The notes under the pieces were generated by a model that saw only the letters and a program-made list of their open reading frames with translations, had not been told where the DNA came from and did no database searches. A stretch of DNA of 44,334 nt from Microbacterium sp. (GTDB lineage Bacteria; Actinomycetota; Actinomycetes; Actinomycetales; Microbacteriaceae): assembly GCA_003524435.1 (NCBI GenBank), contig DQHP01000122.1:13857-58190 (forward strand). Reading direction: 5' to 3'. This document shows positions 24,734-33,978 of the stretch, piece after piece; positions within the stretch are counted from its first letter, which is position 1, and each line of letters begins with the position of its first letter. Both the position numbers and the translations under genes were made by a program.

Positions 24734-26911
24734 TCAACTCTTCACGAGCGCTGCACGGTCGTCTTCGCTGACGCGGCGTGCGATGACTTCTCGCAGGCCA
24801 TCGTGGTCGTGGAGAAGAGGATCGGCCTCAAGGATGTCCTCGGCGAGCTCCCGTGCTCGCGCGATCAGCTTCGAGTCCTTCACCACCCGCAGAAGCTTGA
24901 GCGATGATCGAACGCCGGATTGGGTTGCCCCGAGCACATCACCCTCACCGCGCAACTCAAGGTCAACTTCGGCAAGGACAAATCCATCAAGCGTTGCCGC
25001 GACCGCTGCGACTCGTTCACGAGCCAGTGTTCCCTCTTCTGCGTCAGTCACCAGCAAGCACAGTCCCGGCACCTCACCACGCCCGACGCGCCCGCGCAAC
25101 TGGTGCAGTTGTGAGACACCGAAGCGGTCAGCATCCATCACGATCATGGTCGACGCGTTGGGCACATCGACGCCCACCTCAATCACCGTGGTCGCAATCA
25201 GCAGATCAATCTCGCCGTTAGCGAAAGCGCGCATCACGGTGTCTTTTTCCTCGGCTGGCATCTTGCCGTGCAGAATTGCGCGCCGCAGTTTCCCGACCGT
25301 TGGATGTGTCGCGAGCAATGCGTCTAGCTGCACAACTCCCCAGCGCGGGCCGGTGGGTGTTTCGTCTTCGGACGGCGCGAGCATCTGTTCGTCTTCTGCG
25401 GTCTTCTTTGTCGTGTCGATCGCCGCACACACGGCAAATACCTGTCGCCCCAGCGCAACTTCTTCAGCCGCACGATCCCACACACGGCGGAACCACTCGG
25501 GATGCTCGGCCAACGGCGCCACAAAGGATTCAATGCCAGCACGCCCCGCTGGCATAGAGCGAATAACCGACGTGTCGAGGTCACCGAAAACCGTCATCGC
25601 AACGGTGCGCGGAATTGGTGTTGCTGTCAATACCAACGCGTGGGGCGTTGACCCCTTGGCGCGCAGCGCCTCACGCTGTTCCACACCGAACCGGTGCTGT
25701 TCGTCCACGACGACCAATCCCAGATCAGCGAACGTTGTCTTCTCCCCCAGCAGCGCGTGCGTGCCGACGACAATGAGCGACTGGCCCGAGGCCACACGTA
25801 GCGCAGCCTTGCGGCGCTCCGGAGCCGAGAGCTGGCCGGTGAGAAGCGTGGGCATGAGCAAGGGGGCAAGTTCTGGTCCCAGCATCCGAGTTATCGATCT
25901 CAAATGCTGCGAGGCAAGGACCTCGGTCGGCGCGATCAGCGCCGCCTGCCCGCCAGACTCTGCAACTTGCAGCATCGCGCGCAGCGCCACGAGCGTCTTT
26001 CCCGAGCCGACCTCGCCTTGCACGAGACGATTCATCGGCCAGTCCCCGGTCAGATCGGCCATAATCTGCGCTCCGACCGTCTTCTGATCGGCGGTGAGAG
26101 TGTACGGAAGGGTCGCGTCAAAGCGCTCGAGAAGCCCGCCTGGCTTTGCCGGTCGCGTCGTGGCACTCAGCGAGCGGACCTCGGCGCGTTGCTGCAACAG
26201 CGCTGTCTGCAGGACAAGCGCTTCGTGCATGCGCAACGTACGCACCGCGGGGTCAACCTCGTTGTTTGTCTGCGGACGATGAATCTGGATCAGCGCGGTG
26301 CGCGAGTCAAGGAGGCCCTCGCGCTTTCGAACCGACGCTGACAGCGGATCCGGGACCTCGCCAATCTGCGGCAGCACTTTCTCTACAAGCTCTCGAAATT
26401 GCGCACTCGAAACGGCGGATGTGGCGGGATAGATCGGAATCGGCCGGTTTGCTCGGTCATCTGCGCGCGCCTGTGCGCTCTCTTCATCGTCGAAAAGTTC
26501 ATATTGCGGGTGGGCGAACTGCGTAACGTCGTTGTAGGAACCGACCTTGCCCGAGAAAACTCCTCGTCGGCCCGGGCGCATCTCTTTTGCGCGCCACTCG
26601 GCTTGAGCAACGTTCTTCGCGAAGAATGTCAGAGAGACGCGCCCATTCCCATCTCCGATGATCACATCAGTCATGGCTCCTGAGCGGTTGCGCATGCCAC
26701 GCGCCTTCGCAGAAAGCACCTCTGCAACGATCGTGACTGTCTCGCCCATCGGCAGATCAAGAATTGGCGTCAGCTCCGCCGGATCGGCATAGCGCCTCGG
26801 GTAGTGCGCCAGCATTTCACCCACTGTGCTGATGCCGAACGCACGCTCGACCTTTTTCGCCGCGGCCGGGCCAATCGCGTCAGGCAGGCTCGTGTCGAGG
26901 GTGAAGACCAT
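24734..26911 (-). CDS. recG: ATP-dependent DNA helicase RecG
   Basis: Branch-migration helicase that regresses stalled replication forks and resolves R-loops. The N-terminal wedge/OB-fold domain (about residues 50-140) is followed by superfamily 2 helicase motifs: Walker A GEVGSGKT (299-306), DEQH box VVDEQHRFGVEQR, TATPIPRT, and motif VI QLHQLRGRVGRG. The C-terminal TSGVRSSLKLL-like TRG region is present. Length 725. First gene of the minus-strand recG-coaD-yceD-rpmF-rnc-mutM series; divergent from rsmD. Confidence 0.96.
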   Translation of the reverse strand: MVFTLDTSLPDAIGPAAAKKVERAFGISTVGEMLAHYPRRYADPAELTPILDLPMGETVTIVAEVLSAKARGMRNRSGAMTDVIIGDGNGRVSLTFFAKNVAQAEWRAKEMRPGRRGVFSGKVGSYNDVTQFAHPQYELFDDEESAQARADDRANRPIPIYPATSAVSSAQFRELVEKVLPQIGEVPDPLSASVRKREGLLDSRTALIQIHRPQTNNEVDPAVRTLRMHEALVLQTALLQQRAEVRSLSATTRPAKPGGLLERFDATLPYTLTADQKTVGAQIMADLTGDWPMNRLVQGEVGSGKTLVALRAMLQVAESGGQAALIAPTEVLASQHLRSITRMLGPELAPLLMPTLLTGQLSAPERRKAALRVASGQSLIVVGTHALLGEKTTFADLGLVVVDEQHRFGVEQREALRAKGSTPHALVLTATPIPRTVAMTVFGDLDTSVIRSMPAGRAGIESFVAPLAEHPEWFRRVWDRAAEEVALGRQVFAVCAAIDTTKKTAEDEQMLAPSEDETPTGPRWGVVQLDALLATHPTVGKLRRAILHGKMPAEEKDTVMRAFANGEIDLLIATTVIEVGVDVPNASTMIVMDADRFGVSQLHQLRGRVGRGEVPGLCLLVTDAEEGTLARERVAAVAATLDGFVLAEVDLELRGEGDVLGATQSGVRSSLKLLRVVKDSKLIARARELAEDILEADPLLHDHDGLREVIARRVSEDDRAALVKS

Positions 26912-26955
26912 ATCTGAAGTCTAGAGAACCCTCCTGACACGCATACGATGATCGT

Positions 26956-27534
26956 GTGACCAGGATCATCGCCGGTACGGCACGAGGACTGCGCTTGGAT
27001 GTGCCGGGCAGCGGAACGCGCCCGACAAGTGACCGGGTACGCGAATCGCTTTTCGGGGCGTTGGAGTCTGCGGATGCTCTCGCTGATGCCCGCGTCCTCG
27101 ACCTCTATGCCGGCTCTGGGGCGCTCGGCCTCGAAGCCCTCAGCCGCGGCGCTCAGAGCGCCGATTTCGTCGAGCGTTCGCGTCCGTCCGCATCGATAGT
27201 CCGCCGCAACACCGTGACCGTGACGAAAGCGTTAGGCAAAGCATCCGTCCGTGTCCACGAAAGCGCCGCCCTCGCTTTTTTGAAGCGCGCATCCGGACCC
27301 TACGACCTCGTCTTCACCGATCCGCCCTATGACCTTGATGACGCGGCGATGACTGCCGATCTCGTCGCGCTGGCGCCCCTGCTCTCATCCGACGCCGTAG
27401 TGGTCATCGAACGCGCCCGCCGCGCCACGCCTCCCGACGTGGCGGCAGCGGGCCTTGAAGTGTTCCGCGAGAAGTCCTACGGCGACACCGCGATTTGGTG
27501 GGTTCAACCGGTCGCAGAATCCCAATCGCGATAG
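26956..27534 (+). CDS. rsmD: 16S rRNA (guanine(966)-N2)-methyltransferase
   Basis: Methylates the 16S rRNA base G966 with S-adenosylmethionine. The N-terminal RIIAGTARGLRLDVPG and RPTSDRVRESLFGAL are family marks; the cofactor loop is LDLYAGSGALGLEAL (49-63) and the catalytic N/DPPY motif is TDPPYD (121-126). GTG start at 26956, 44 bases from the divergent recG start. The 3' 31 bases overlap the convergent thiL gene. Confidence 0.94.
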   Translation: MTRIIAGTARGLRLDVPGSGTRPTSDRVRESLFGALESADALADARVLDLYAGSGALGLEALSRGAQSADFVERSRPSASIVRRNTVTVTKALGKASVRVHESAALAFLKRASGPYDLVFTDPPYDLDDAAMTADLVALAPLLSSDAVVVIERARRATPPDVAAAGLEVFREKSYGDTAIWWVQPVAESQSR

Positions 27535-28499
27535 GGATCCCAGCCCGCCACCTCCACCGGCTCGCCGTCGCAGAGCACTCGAGCAGTACCCGGTTCGCGC
27601 ACGGTGCCGATCACGCGGAATCCGGACGGGAGCACGTCGGCGGGGAACGTCGCCAACAGTGCGTGATCTTCGCCGCCAGCAAGGGCGCGCTCGGGGTGCG
27701 TGCCCAGAGCCGCGCGCATGAGGTCGAGAGTGACATCGGATGCTTCGGCGAGACGCCCAGCATCAAGGGCAAGGCCATCAGAGACGTCCATCATTGCGGT
27801 CGCACCGGCGATTGCAGCAAAGCTTCCCAGTCCGATCGGCGGCGCAGGACGCAGTTGGGCAGCCAGCGCATCACCCTCCCCCGCGTCCAGGAGAGCCGTG
27901 TCAACGGGGACCGGCCCTTCACCGTCATGGAACCGATTGAACAACACGGAGAGGCCGTGTGCGGCCATTCCGAACTCACCAGCAATGGCAACGACGTGTC
28001 CCGGACGGGCACCCGCACGTGTCACAGCCTCCCGCCCTTCGAGATCGCCGAGCGCCGTAACGGCAATTGTCAAAACGTCCGACGCGGTCAGGTCCCCGCC
28101 TACCACTGCACAGCCCGGTGCGAGAGCCTCGCAGGCTGCCCGGAACCCGTCTGCAAGTTGCTCGATAAACGACAAACGAAGATCACGTGGAACTGCCAGA
28201 GCAACGAGCAGCGCCGTCGGACGCGCGCCCATCGCAGCAATATCTGCCAGGTTCACTGCTGCTGATTTCCAGCCCAGGTCGTAACCGCTCGACCATGCCA
28301 GTCGAAAGTCTGGTCCGTGCACCAGCGTGTCCGTCGTCGCAACGACAGAACCAGACGGTGCGGCGATCACCGCTGCGTCATCGCCCGGACCGAGGATTGT
28401 GTGGGTGGCGGAGCCTGTGCGGGCAAGAATCGCTCGCAGCACGACGCCTTCCGAGATATCTCCCAGGCGCGGGTCATCATCGTCTGAACGAGAGGGCAT
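27504..28499 (-). CDS. thiL: Thiamine-monophosphate kinase
   Basis: Phosphorylates thiamine monophosphate to the active diphosphate. It has the PurM/ThiL-fold signature ILGPGDDAAVI, then TTDTLVHGPDF (metal-binding Asp), ADIAAMGARPTALLVAL, VVGGDLT and DVSDGLALDAGRLA. Length 331 is normal. ATG 28499 is preceded by a weak site and lies 23 bases from the divergent lipoprotein gene. Overlaps the convergent rsmD by 31 bases. Confidence 0.95.
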   Translation of the reverse strand: MPSRSDDDDPRLGDISEGVVLRAILARTGSATHTILGPGDDAAVIAAPSGSVVATTDTLVHGPDFRLAWSSGYDLGWKSAAVNLADIAAMGARPTALLVALAVPRDLRLSFIEQLADGFRAACEALAPGCAVVGGDLTASDVLTIAVTALGDLEGREAVTRAGARPGHVVAIAGEFGMAAHGLSVLFNRFHDGEGPVPVDTALLDAGEGDALAAQLRPAPPIGLGSFAAIAGATAMMDVSDGLALDAGRLAEASDVTLDLMRAALGTHPERALAGGEDHALLATFPADVLPSGFRVIGTVREPGTARVLCDGEPVEVAGWDPYRDWDSATG

Positions 28500-28522
28500 G
28501 CAGTCAAAGGTAGCCTGGAATC

Positions 28523-29035
28523 ATGTCCCGTCGTTTCGCCCTCATCGCTGCTGTTCTGCTCGGCGCGGCCCTGCTCAGTGGATGCTCGACAACGGTGCAT
28601 CTTGAGCCCGCTGACGATGCGAACAACCCGCTCTGTGCCGAGGTGTCGGTAGGTCTGCAAAACGCAGGAAATGTGGCCGACAAAGAACGTCGATGGACCG
28701 ATGCGCAGGCCACGGGCGCCTGGGGTAGCCCCGGCGAAGATTCAGCGATCATTCTCCGCTGCGGCGTCGCTGTGCCTGCACCGACCAGTGCGTTGCAATG
28801 CGCTTCTCTGGAAGGTATCGACTGGCTTGTCGACGCCTCAGAGACACCGTTTCTGCGACTGACAACCTATGGGCGAGACCCTGCCGTGCAACTGTTCATC
28901 GATACCGGCGCGGTCAGCTCTAACGACGTGATCAGTAACCGCGCGCTCGTCGGAGCGATCACCTCAATCCCTGTGACGGGAAAATGCACTTCCCCCGACG
29001 AACTCGACGAAGATGCAGGGGTGCTTCTCAACTGA
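28523..29035 (+). CDS. DUF3515 family lipoprotein
   Basis: Secreted lipoprotein of 170 residues. The signal peptide (residues 1-20, AAVLLGAALLSGC) ends in a lipobox LLSGC, so Cys21 would be lipidated and the protein anchored outside the membrane. The rest, with ALQCASLEGIDWLVD and NRALVGAITSIP, matches the actinobacterial DUF3515 family. Function unknown. It is often found beside ddl or thiL, as here, in the envelope-biosynthesis neighbourhood. Confidence 0.88.
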   Translation: MSRRFALIAAVLLGAALLSGCSTTVHLEPADDANNPLCAEVSVGLQNAGNVADKERRWTDAQATGAWGSPGEDSAIILRCGVAVPAPTSALQCASLEGIDWLVDASETPFLRLTTYGRDPAVQLFIDTGAVSSNDVISNRALVGAITSIPVTGKCTSPDELDEDAGVLLN

Positions 29036-29059
29036 ATCGCGCGGTCGGGTACCGAGCAC

Positions 29060-30148
29060 TTAGTCGTGCATTCCGCCTTCGACCAACTCGGTGATGAGTT
29101 CGCCATAGCTGAGACCGGAAGCGATCCAGCACTTCGGAAACATCGAGATCGGCGTGAACCCCGGCATGGTGTTGAGCTCATTGACGATGAGTTCGCCGTC
29201 CGCGGTGAGGAAGAAATCCACCCGAGCGAGACCGGTGCCGTCCACCGCTTCGAATGCACGCACGGCGGCGTCTCGAAGCCTAACGATGGTCTCATCATCA
29301 ACATCCGCAGGGCAGACAATGTCGACGCCATCGCCACCGAGATACTTACCTTCGAAATCGTAGAAGCTGCGAGTGGTGAGTACGACTTCGCCCGGGAGCG
29401 ACGCGCGCGGACCGGTGCCGTTACGACCAGCGAGGACACCGACCTCGATCTCACGCCCTTCGACCTTCGTCTCGATGAGCACCTTGTCATCCTCGGCGAA
29501 TGCGACCTCTAGCGCGCTGTCCAGGCCTTCACCGGCGATGACGCGGGACACCCCGACGCTCGATCCTGCGCTCGCAGGCTTGACGAAAACCTCCGCGCCC
29601 AGCGCGGCGATTTCTGAGCGAAGGCGATCAGGGTCAGCGGCCCATTGCGAACGCCGCATCGTGATACCAGGCGCCACAGCGATACCCGCCGCTGAAAGTG
29701 CGAGTTTGGTGAAATGTTTATCCAGGCAGATCGCCGAGTCGAGAATCCCACCTCCGGCGTAAGGAATATCCAACACATCGAAGAAGCCCTGAATGGCGCC
29801 GTCCTCGCCGTGCAAACCGTGCAGCAGCGGCAAAACTACGGCGATCTCGCCGTAGTTGATGATCGACCCATCGGTCTGCGTCACGCGTAACGTGCGTTCG
29901 CCTTGCGGCTGCGGCCAGAGCACTCGAGTGCCGTTGTCTCGGACCTCGGGCAGATGCGCGGCATCCAGAGCAAATTTGTCTGGATCATCCGCTTCGAGCA
30001 CGAAAGCTCCCTCGCGGGTGATCCCGACGGGGATCACGTCGTACCGATCACGATCAATCGCGCGCAGTACCCCGCCGGCCGTCGCGGAACTGATGGAATG
30101 CTCGCTGGAACGCCCGCCGAAGAGCACTACCACCGTCTGCTTGTCCAT
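29060..30148 (-). CDS. ddl: D-alanine--D-alanine ligase
   Basis: ATP-grasp enzyme that makes the D-Ala-D-Ala dipeptide for peptidoglycan. VVLFGGRSSEHSIS at residues 6-19, LPLLHGLHGEDGAIQG, KPASAGSSVGVSRV and the metal-binding ARVDFFLTADGELIVNELNTMPGFT are diagnostic. Length 362 is usual. The ATG at 30148 follows CAGGAGGAGAG, a strong ribosome-binding site that lies inside the 3' end of gpsA, and the first 95 bases are shared with gpsA in another frame. Confidence 0.96.
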   Translation of the reverse strand: MDKQTVVVLFGGRSSEHSISSATAGGVLRAIDRDRYDVIPVGITREGAFVLEADDPDKFALDAAHLPEVRDNGTRVLWPQPQGERTLRVTQTDGSIINYGEIAVVLPLLHGLHGEDGAIQGFFDVLDIPYAGGGILDSAICLDKHFTKLALSAAGIAVAPGITMRRSQWAADPDRLRSEIAALGAEVFVKPASAGSSVGVSRVIAGEGLDSALEVAFAEDDKVLIETKVEGREIEVGVLAGRNGTGPRASLPGEVVLTTRSFYDFEGKYLGGDGVDIVCPADVDDETIVRLRDAAVRAFEAVDGTGLARVDFFLTADGELIVNELNTMPGFTPISMFPKCWIASGLSYGELITELVEGGMHD

Positions 30149-31187
30149 TATTGGTTCTCTCCTCCTGGGGAGTGTCGTCGTCTGTCGTTAGGTGAGGGGC
30201 GATATCTCGCGGGCTCATTTTGCCATCGAGCACCATCTTCACCTGCTCCACGATGGGCATATACACGTCAGATTCACGCGCCAACTGCAAGATGGGGGCA
30301 ACCGATGCCAGCCCTTCTGCGGTCTGATTCATCTGCTTCACCACGTCTTGGAAGCTGTAGCCCTGGCCGAGCAGCCGTCCCGCTGTGTTGTTACGGCTCA
30401 GCGGTGACTGGCATGTGGCGATGAGATCCCCGAGGCCTGCAAGGCCCTGGAGAGTCTCGGGCTGCGCACCATTCGCCACCGCAAAATCAGTCATCTCTAC
30501 GAGGCCCCGAGTAATAATTGACGCCTTGGTATTTTCGCCATAACCAACACCATCGACGATGCCGATCGCGACAGCGATGAGGTTCTTCAGTACTCCGCCG
30601 AATTCTGTGCCGATGACATCGGTGTTGACGAAGGTGCGGAAATACGAATTGCGCGCAGCACGAGCGACGATGTCCGCCGTTTCTTGGCTCGATGATGCAA
30701 CGACTGCGGCAGTTGGCTGCTCGCGCGCGATTTCCAACGCGAGGTTCGGGCCGGATGCCACAGCGATTCGCATCGGGTCACAGCCGAGCTCCTGCTCGAT
30801 AACCTGACTCATGCGCAGCCCGCTCGTGCGTTCAACGCCCTTCATGAGGCTGACGAGGGGCGCGTCGCTGCCTACCAGGAGCGGGCGCAGGGCTTTGAGA
30901 TTCTCACGAAGTGATTGGCTCGGCACTGACAGATATACCTGGTCGGCACCGTCAAGCGCATGAGCCAACTCATGAGTCGCATCCATTGTGCGCGGCAGGT
31001 TGATGCCCGGCAGATACTTTGAGTTGCGCTTAGCTTCAGCAATCTCCAACGCCTGTTCAGGACGGCGCGCCCACATGGTTACTTGTGCGCCTCCGTCGGC
31101 GAGGATCTTGCCGAACGTTGTGCCCCAACTACCGGCACCGATAACAGCAACACGAGGGCTCTGGAGAGCGGAGTTCTTACGAGTCAA
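30054..31187 (-). CDS. gpsA: NAD(P)-dependent glycerol-3-phosphate dehydrogenase with C-terminal overlap extension
   Basis: Reduces dihydroxyacetone phosphate to glycerol 3-phosphate for phospholipid synthesis. VAVIGAGSWGTTFG (residues 13-26) binds the coenzyme, and GVLKNLIAVAIGIVDG and LAGLGDLIATC are family motifs. The conserved domain ends around PRDIAPHLTTDD, yet the frame runs on for about 40 arginine-rich residues, the last 31 or so of them encoded inside ddl in another frame. The start chosen is a TTG at 31187 just before the plsC stop, with AAGGAG upstream; the longer frame from 31253 lies within plsC. PlsC next door uses the product pathway. Confidence 0.93.
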   Translation of the reverse strand: MTRKNSALQSPRVAVIGAGSWGTTFGKILADGGAQVTMWARRPEQALEIAEAKRNSKYLPGINLPRTMDATHELAHALDGADQVYLSVPSQSLRENLKALRPLLVGSDAPLVSLMKGVERTSGLRMSQVIEQELGCDPMRIAVASGPNLALEIAREQPTAAVVASSSQETADIVARAARNSYFRTFVNTDVIGTEFGGVLKNLIAVAIGIVDGVGYGENTKASIITRGLVEMTDFAVANGAQPETLQGLAGLGDLIATCQSPLSRNNTAGRLLGQGYSFQDVVKQMNQTAEGLASVAPILQLARESDVYMPIVEQVKMVLDGKMSPRDIAPHLTTDDDTPQEERTNNGQADGGSALRRAFQRAFHQFRDGRRGTARD

Positions 31188-31941
31188 GGCGTCCGGTCTC
31201 CTTCTGCCCATGATCGGTCGGGTTCCAACGCGTCTTCGGCGCCTGCTCGTCACGTAATTCTTCGAGCAAGGCTGTTATCGCATTCATCAGTCGGGCAGTG
31301 GCTTCATTGAGCGCGGAGGGCTCGCCCGCACGCTGTCTCAGATCAGAGATATCGACGGGATCGCCGATGAGGACCCTCACACGCTTGCGCGGCGGCCACA
31401 GGCTGAGGCCCTTCTGGTAGCGACCCATGATGTTCTGCGTGCCCCACTGTGCAATCGGAATCAGCGGGATATCACCGCTGAACGCAAGACGAACAGCACC
31501 AGATTTACCGCGCATGGGCCACAGCTCAGGGTCACGCGTGAGCGTGCCTTCAGGGTAAACGATGACTCCACGGCCGTGCTCAACGAGTTCTCTGGACTGC
31601 AAAATCGTCTGCTTTGCTGCGACCGCTGATGCGGAGCGCGCCACCGGAATCATGCCGGTCTTGCGGAGAAGCCAGCCGACCACCGGGATTCGGAACAAGC
31701 TCTCTTTGGCCATGAACCGCGGTGCGCGACCGAGCCGCCACACCGCTGCCGCAACGATCAGTGGATCAAATTCCGAGTAGTGATTCGGGGCAAGCACGAA
31801 CGAGCCTTCACGGGGAAGCTTTTCCTTGCCACGGATCTCGATCTTCGCGAGAAGGCTCACGATAGGCACGACCAGTATCGCGAGCGGCCAGAAGAGGCTC
31901 GGACGGGACTTCTCGGGTGACCGGGAGCCCATTGTGCTCAC
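31177..31941 (-). CDS. plsC: 1-acylglycerol-3-phosphate O-acyltransferase (PlsC type)
   Basis: Adds the second acyl chain to lysophosphatidate in membrane lipid synthesis. One N-terminal hydrophobic segment (residues 15-33) is followed by the acyltransferase motif NHYSEFD (53-59, the HX4D catalytic pair H54 and D59), ESLFRIPVVGWLLRKTGMIPV and YPEGTLTRD. Length 254 is typical. The ATG overlaps the murA stop as ATGA. Together with gpsA it covers two steps of phosphatidate synthesis. Confidence 0.92.
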   Translation of the reverse strand: MSTMGSRSPEKSRPSLFWPLAILVVPIVSLLAKIEIRGKEKLPREGSFVLAPNHYSEFDPLIVAAAVWRLGRAPRFMAKESLFRIPVVGWLLRKTGMIPVARSASAVAAKQTILQSRELVEHGRGVIVYPEGTLTRDPELWPMRGKSGAVRLAFSGDIPLIPIAQWGTQNIMGRYQKGLSLWPPRKRVRVLIGDPVDISDLRQRAGEPSALNEATARLMNAITALLEELRDEQAPKTRWNPTDHGQKETGRLDS

Positions 31942-33299
31942 CGAACGACGTCGAAGTCGGCGCCGAGCGCGTCGAGCTTGGCCAGGAACTTCTCGTATCC
32001 GCGGCTCAGGATGTCAACACCGGATACCTGAGACTCGCCCTCTGCCGTGAGCGCCGCGATGACGTGGCTGTACCCGCCGCGAAGGTCAGGGACAACAATA
32101 TCGGCGGCGTGCAGAGGCGTAGGCCCGGTGATCACGGCAGCCTGTTCGAGCTTGCGGCGCGCAACACGGCGCGGGCCATCCTGCAGCCCGTGGGGGTGCA
32201 CGACAATGTCGGCGCCCATCTTCACCAGAGCGTCAGTGAACCCGAAACGGTTCTCGTACACCGTCTCGTGCACAACTGAGCTTCCCTTGGCCTGCGTCAG
32301 AGCAACGATGAGCGGCTGCTGCCAGTCCGTCATAAATCCAGGGTGAACATCAGTCTCGATCACGACAGGCTTGATCTCGCCGTCTCGGCGGAAGAGAATC
32401 CCATCTTCCTGAATGTCGAACCAACCGCCCGCCTTGCGGAACACGTTGAGGAACGTCAGCATCTCCTGCTGCTTTGCACCGCCGACGAAGATCTCTCCGT
32501 CAGTGGCCAGCGCCGCTGAGGCCCAGGATGCTGCCTCGTTGCGGTCAAAGATCGAGCGGTGGTCATAGCCCCGGAGGGTCTCGACACCTTCGATGACGAT
32601 GACACGGTTGGGCTCGTACGAAATGATCGCGCCCATCTTCTGCAGGACCGCGATGAGGTCCATGATCTCGGGCTCGATCGCGGCGTTGTGCAGTTCAGTG
32701 ACGCCCTCGGCGCGCACCGCTGTCAGCAACACCTGCTCCGTAGCGCCCACACTCGGGTACGGCAGGTGGATATTTGCACCGTGCAGCCGGCCATTTGGTA
32801 TCGATAGACGGATGCCGCTCGGGAGCTTCTCCACGACCGCACCAAACTTGCGGAGCGCGTCGAGGTGGAAGTCGATGGGTCGGTCGCCGATGCGGCAACC
32901 ACCGAGGTCAGGAATGAACGCCTGTCCAAGGCGGTGGAGCAGGGGTCCGCAGAACAGAATCGGGATTCGTGAAGCGCCCGCGTGGGCGTCGATCTCTTCA
33001 AAATGAGCGGATTCGACATCACTCGGGTCGAAGACGAGCGCGCCGGGCTCGTCGCCCTCGGTGACGCGCACGCCGTGCACTTCGAGCAACGAGCGCACGA
33101 CAGCGACATCACTGATCGCCGGAACGTCACGTAGCGTGCTGACTGTTTCGCCGAGCAGCGCCGCGACCATCGCCTTGGTTGCGAGGTTCTTCGCACCCTT
33201 CACATCGACACGACCACGCAGTGGACGACCGCCACGGATCGCCAGCACATCTCCGGAAGGCATTGCATCCCGAGGGGCATTGCGTAGGGGGGTCGTCAT
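31938..33299 (-). CDS. murA: UDP-N-acetylglucosamine 1-carboxyvinyltransferase
   Basis: Transfers enolpyruvate from PEP to UDP-GlcNAc, the first committed step of peptidoglycan synthesis and the fosfomycin target. The sugar-binding KGAKN (residues 34-38) and the active-site Cys135 in GGCRIGDRPIDFH are intact; the presence of Cys rather than Asp predicts fosfomycin sensitivity at this residue. ATG 33299 is used, with GTGAGG 10 bases upstream; ATG 33263 is an alternative. 453 residues is slightly longer than average because of the N-terminal leader. Confidence 0.94.
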   Translation of the reverse strand: MTTPLRNAPRDAMPSGDVLAIRGGRPLRGRVDVKGAKNLATKAMVAALLGETVSTLRDVPAISDVAVVRSLLEVHGVRVTEGDEPGALVFDPSDVESAHFEEIDAHAGASRIPILFCGPLLHRLGQAFIPDLGGCRIGDRPIDFHLDALRKFGAVVEKLPSGIRLSIPNGRLHGANIHLPYPSVGATEQVLLTAVRAEGVTELHNAAIEPEIMDLIAVLQKMGAIISYEPNRVIVIEGVETLRGYDHRSIFDRNEAASWASAALATDGEIFVGGAKQQEMLTFLNVFRKAGGWFDIQEDGILFRRDGEIKPVVIETDVHPGFMTDWQQPLIVALTQAKGSSVVHETVYENRFGFTDALVKMGADIVVHPHGLQDGPRRVARRKLEQAAVITGPTPLHAADIVVPDLRGGYSHVIAALTAEGESQVSGVDILSRGYEKFLAKLDALGADFDVVR

Positions 33300-33379
33300 T
33301 TCGATGGGCCTCACTTCAAATCCACGGATCACGGCAGGGTGCCGCCGGAGCTTAGTGCCCCTGGCCCACTTTCGACCTG

Positions 33380-33976
33380 TTAAAGAACAGGAAGCGTACG
33401 TGGCCGCCACGACTCGCGACGGGCCTCGAACTGCGCGATCTTATCTTCATTGCGCAGTGTGAGCCCGATGTCATCGAGCCCTTCGAGGAGCCGCCATCTA
33501 GTGTAATCGTCGATTGTGATGTCGGCCTGGACATCGCCAATTGTCGCCGTGCGAGCCTCGAGGTCAACCGTGATGGACTTCCCGGGATTCGCGTCGATCT
33601 CAGCCCAAATTCGCTCGAGATCTTCTTCAGAAATCGTTGCGGCAAGCAGTCCCTGCTTCCCGGCGTTTCCTCGGAAGATGTCCGCGAAGCGGGGGCTCAG
33701 AACAACGGAAAAACCAAAATCGCGCAGCGCCCACACCGCGTGCTCACGGCTAGATCCGGTGCCGAAGTCCGTACCTGCGACGAGGACGGATGCTCCTTGG
33801 AATGCGTCCTGATTGAGGACGAACTCGGGATCCTGACGCCAGGCGTGAAAAAGTGCGTCCTCGAATCCGGTCTTTGTGACGCGCTTCAAAAACACTGCAG
33901 GGATGATCTGGTCTGTATCGACGTTCGAGCGCTTCAGCGGAGCGGCGATCCCGGTGTGCGTGGTGAATTTCTCCAT
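33380..33976 (-). CDS. leuD: 3-isopropylmalate dehydratase small subunit
   Basis: Swivel-domain subunit of the leucine-pathway isomerase that converts 2-isopropylmalate to 3-isopropylmalate. Begins MEKFTTHTGIAAPLKRSNVDTDQIIPAVFLKR and contains GTDFGTGSSREHAVWALRDFG, both family signatures. Length 198. The gap to the leuC stop is two bases, so the subunits are made together. A short CCTGTT/AACAGG hairpin overlaps its stop. Confidence 0.96.
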   Translation of the reverse strand: MEKFTTHTGIAAPLKRSNVDTDQIIPAVFLKRVTKTGFEDALFHAWRQDPEFVLNQDAFQGASVLVAGTDFGTGSSREHAVWALRDFGFSVVLSPRFADIFRGNAGKQGLLAATISEEDLERIWAEIDANPGKSITVDLEARTATIGDVQADITIDDYTRWRLLEGLDDIGLTLRNEDKIAQFEARRESWRPRTLPVL

Positions 33977-33978
33977 GA

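Noticed and set aside
23797..24771. 324-codon plus-strand frame over yceD and coaD
   Set aside because: It is antisense to two well-supported essential genes and shows no domain.
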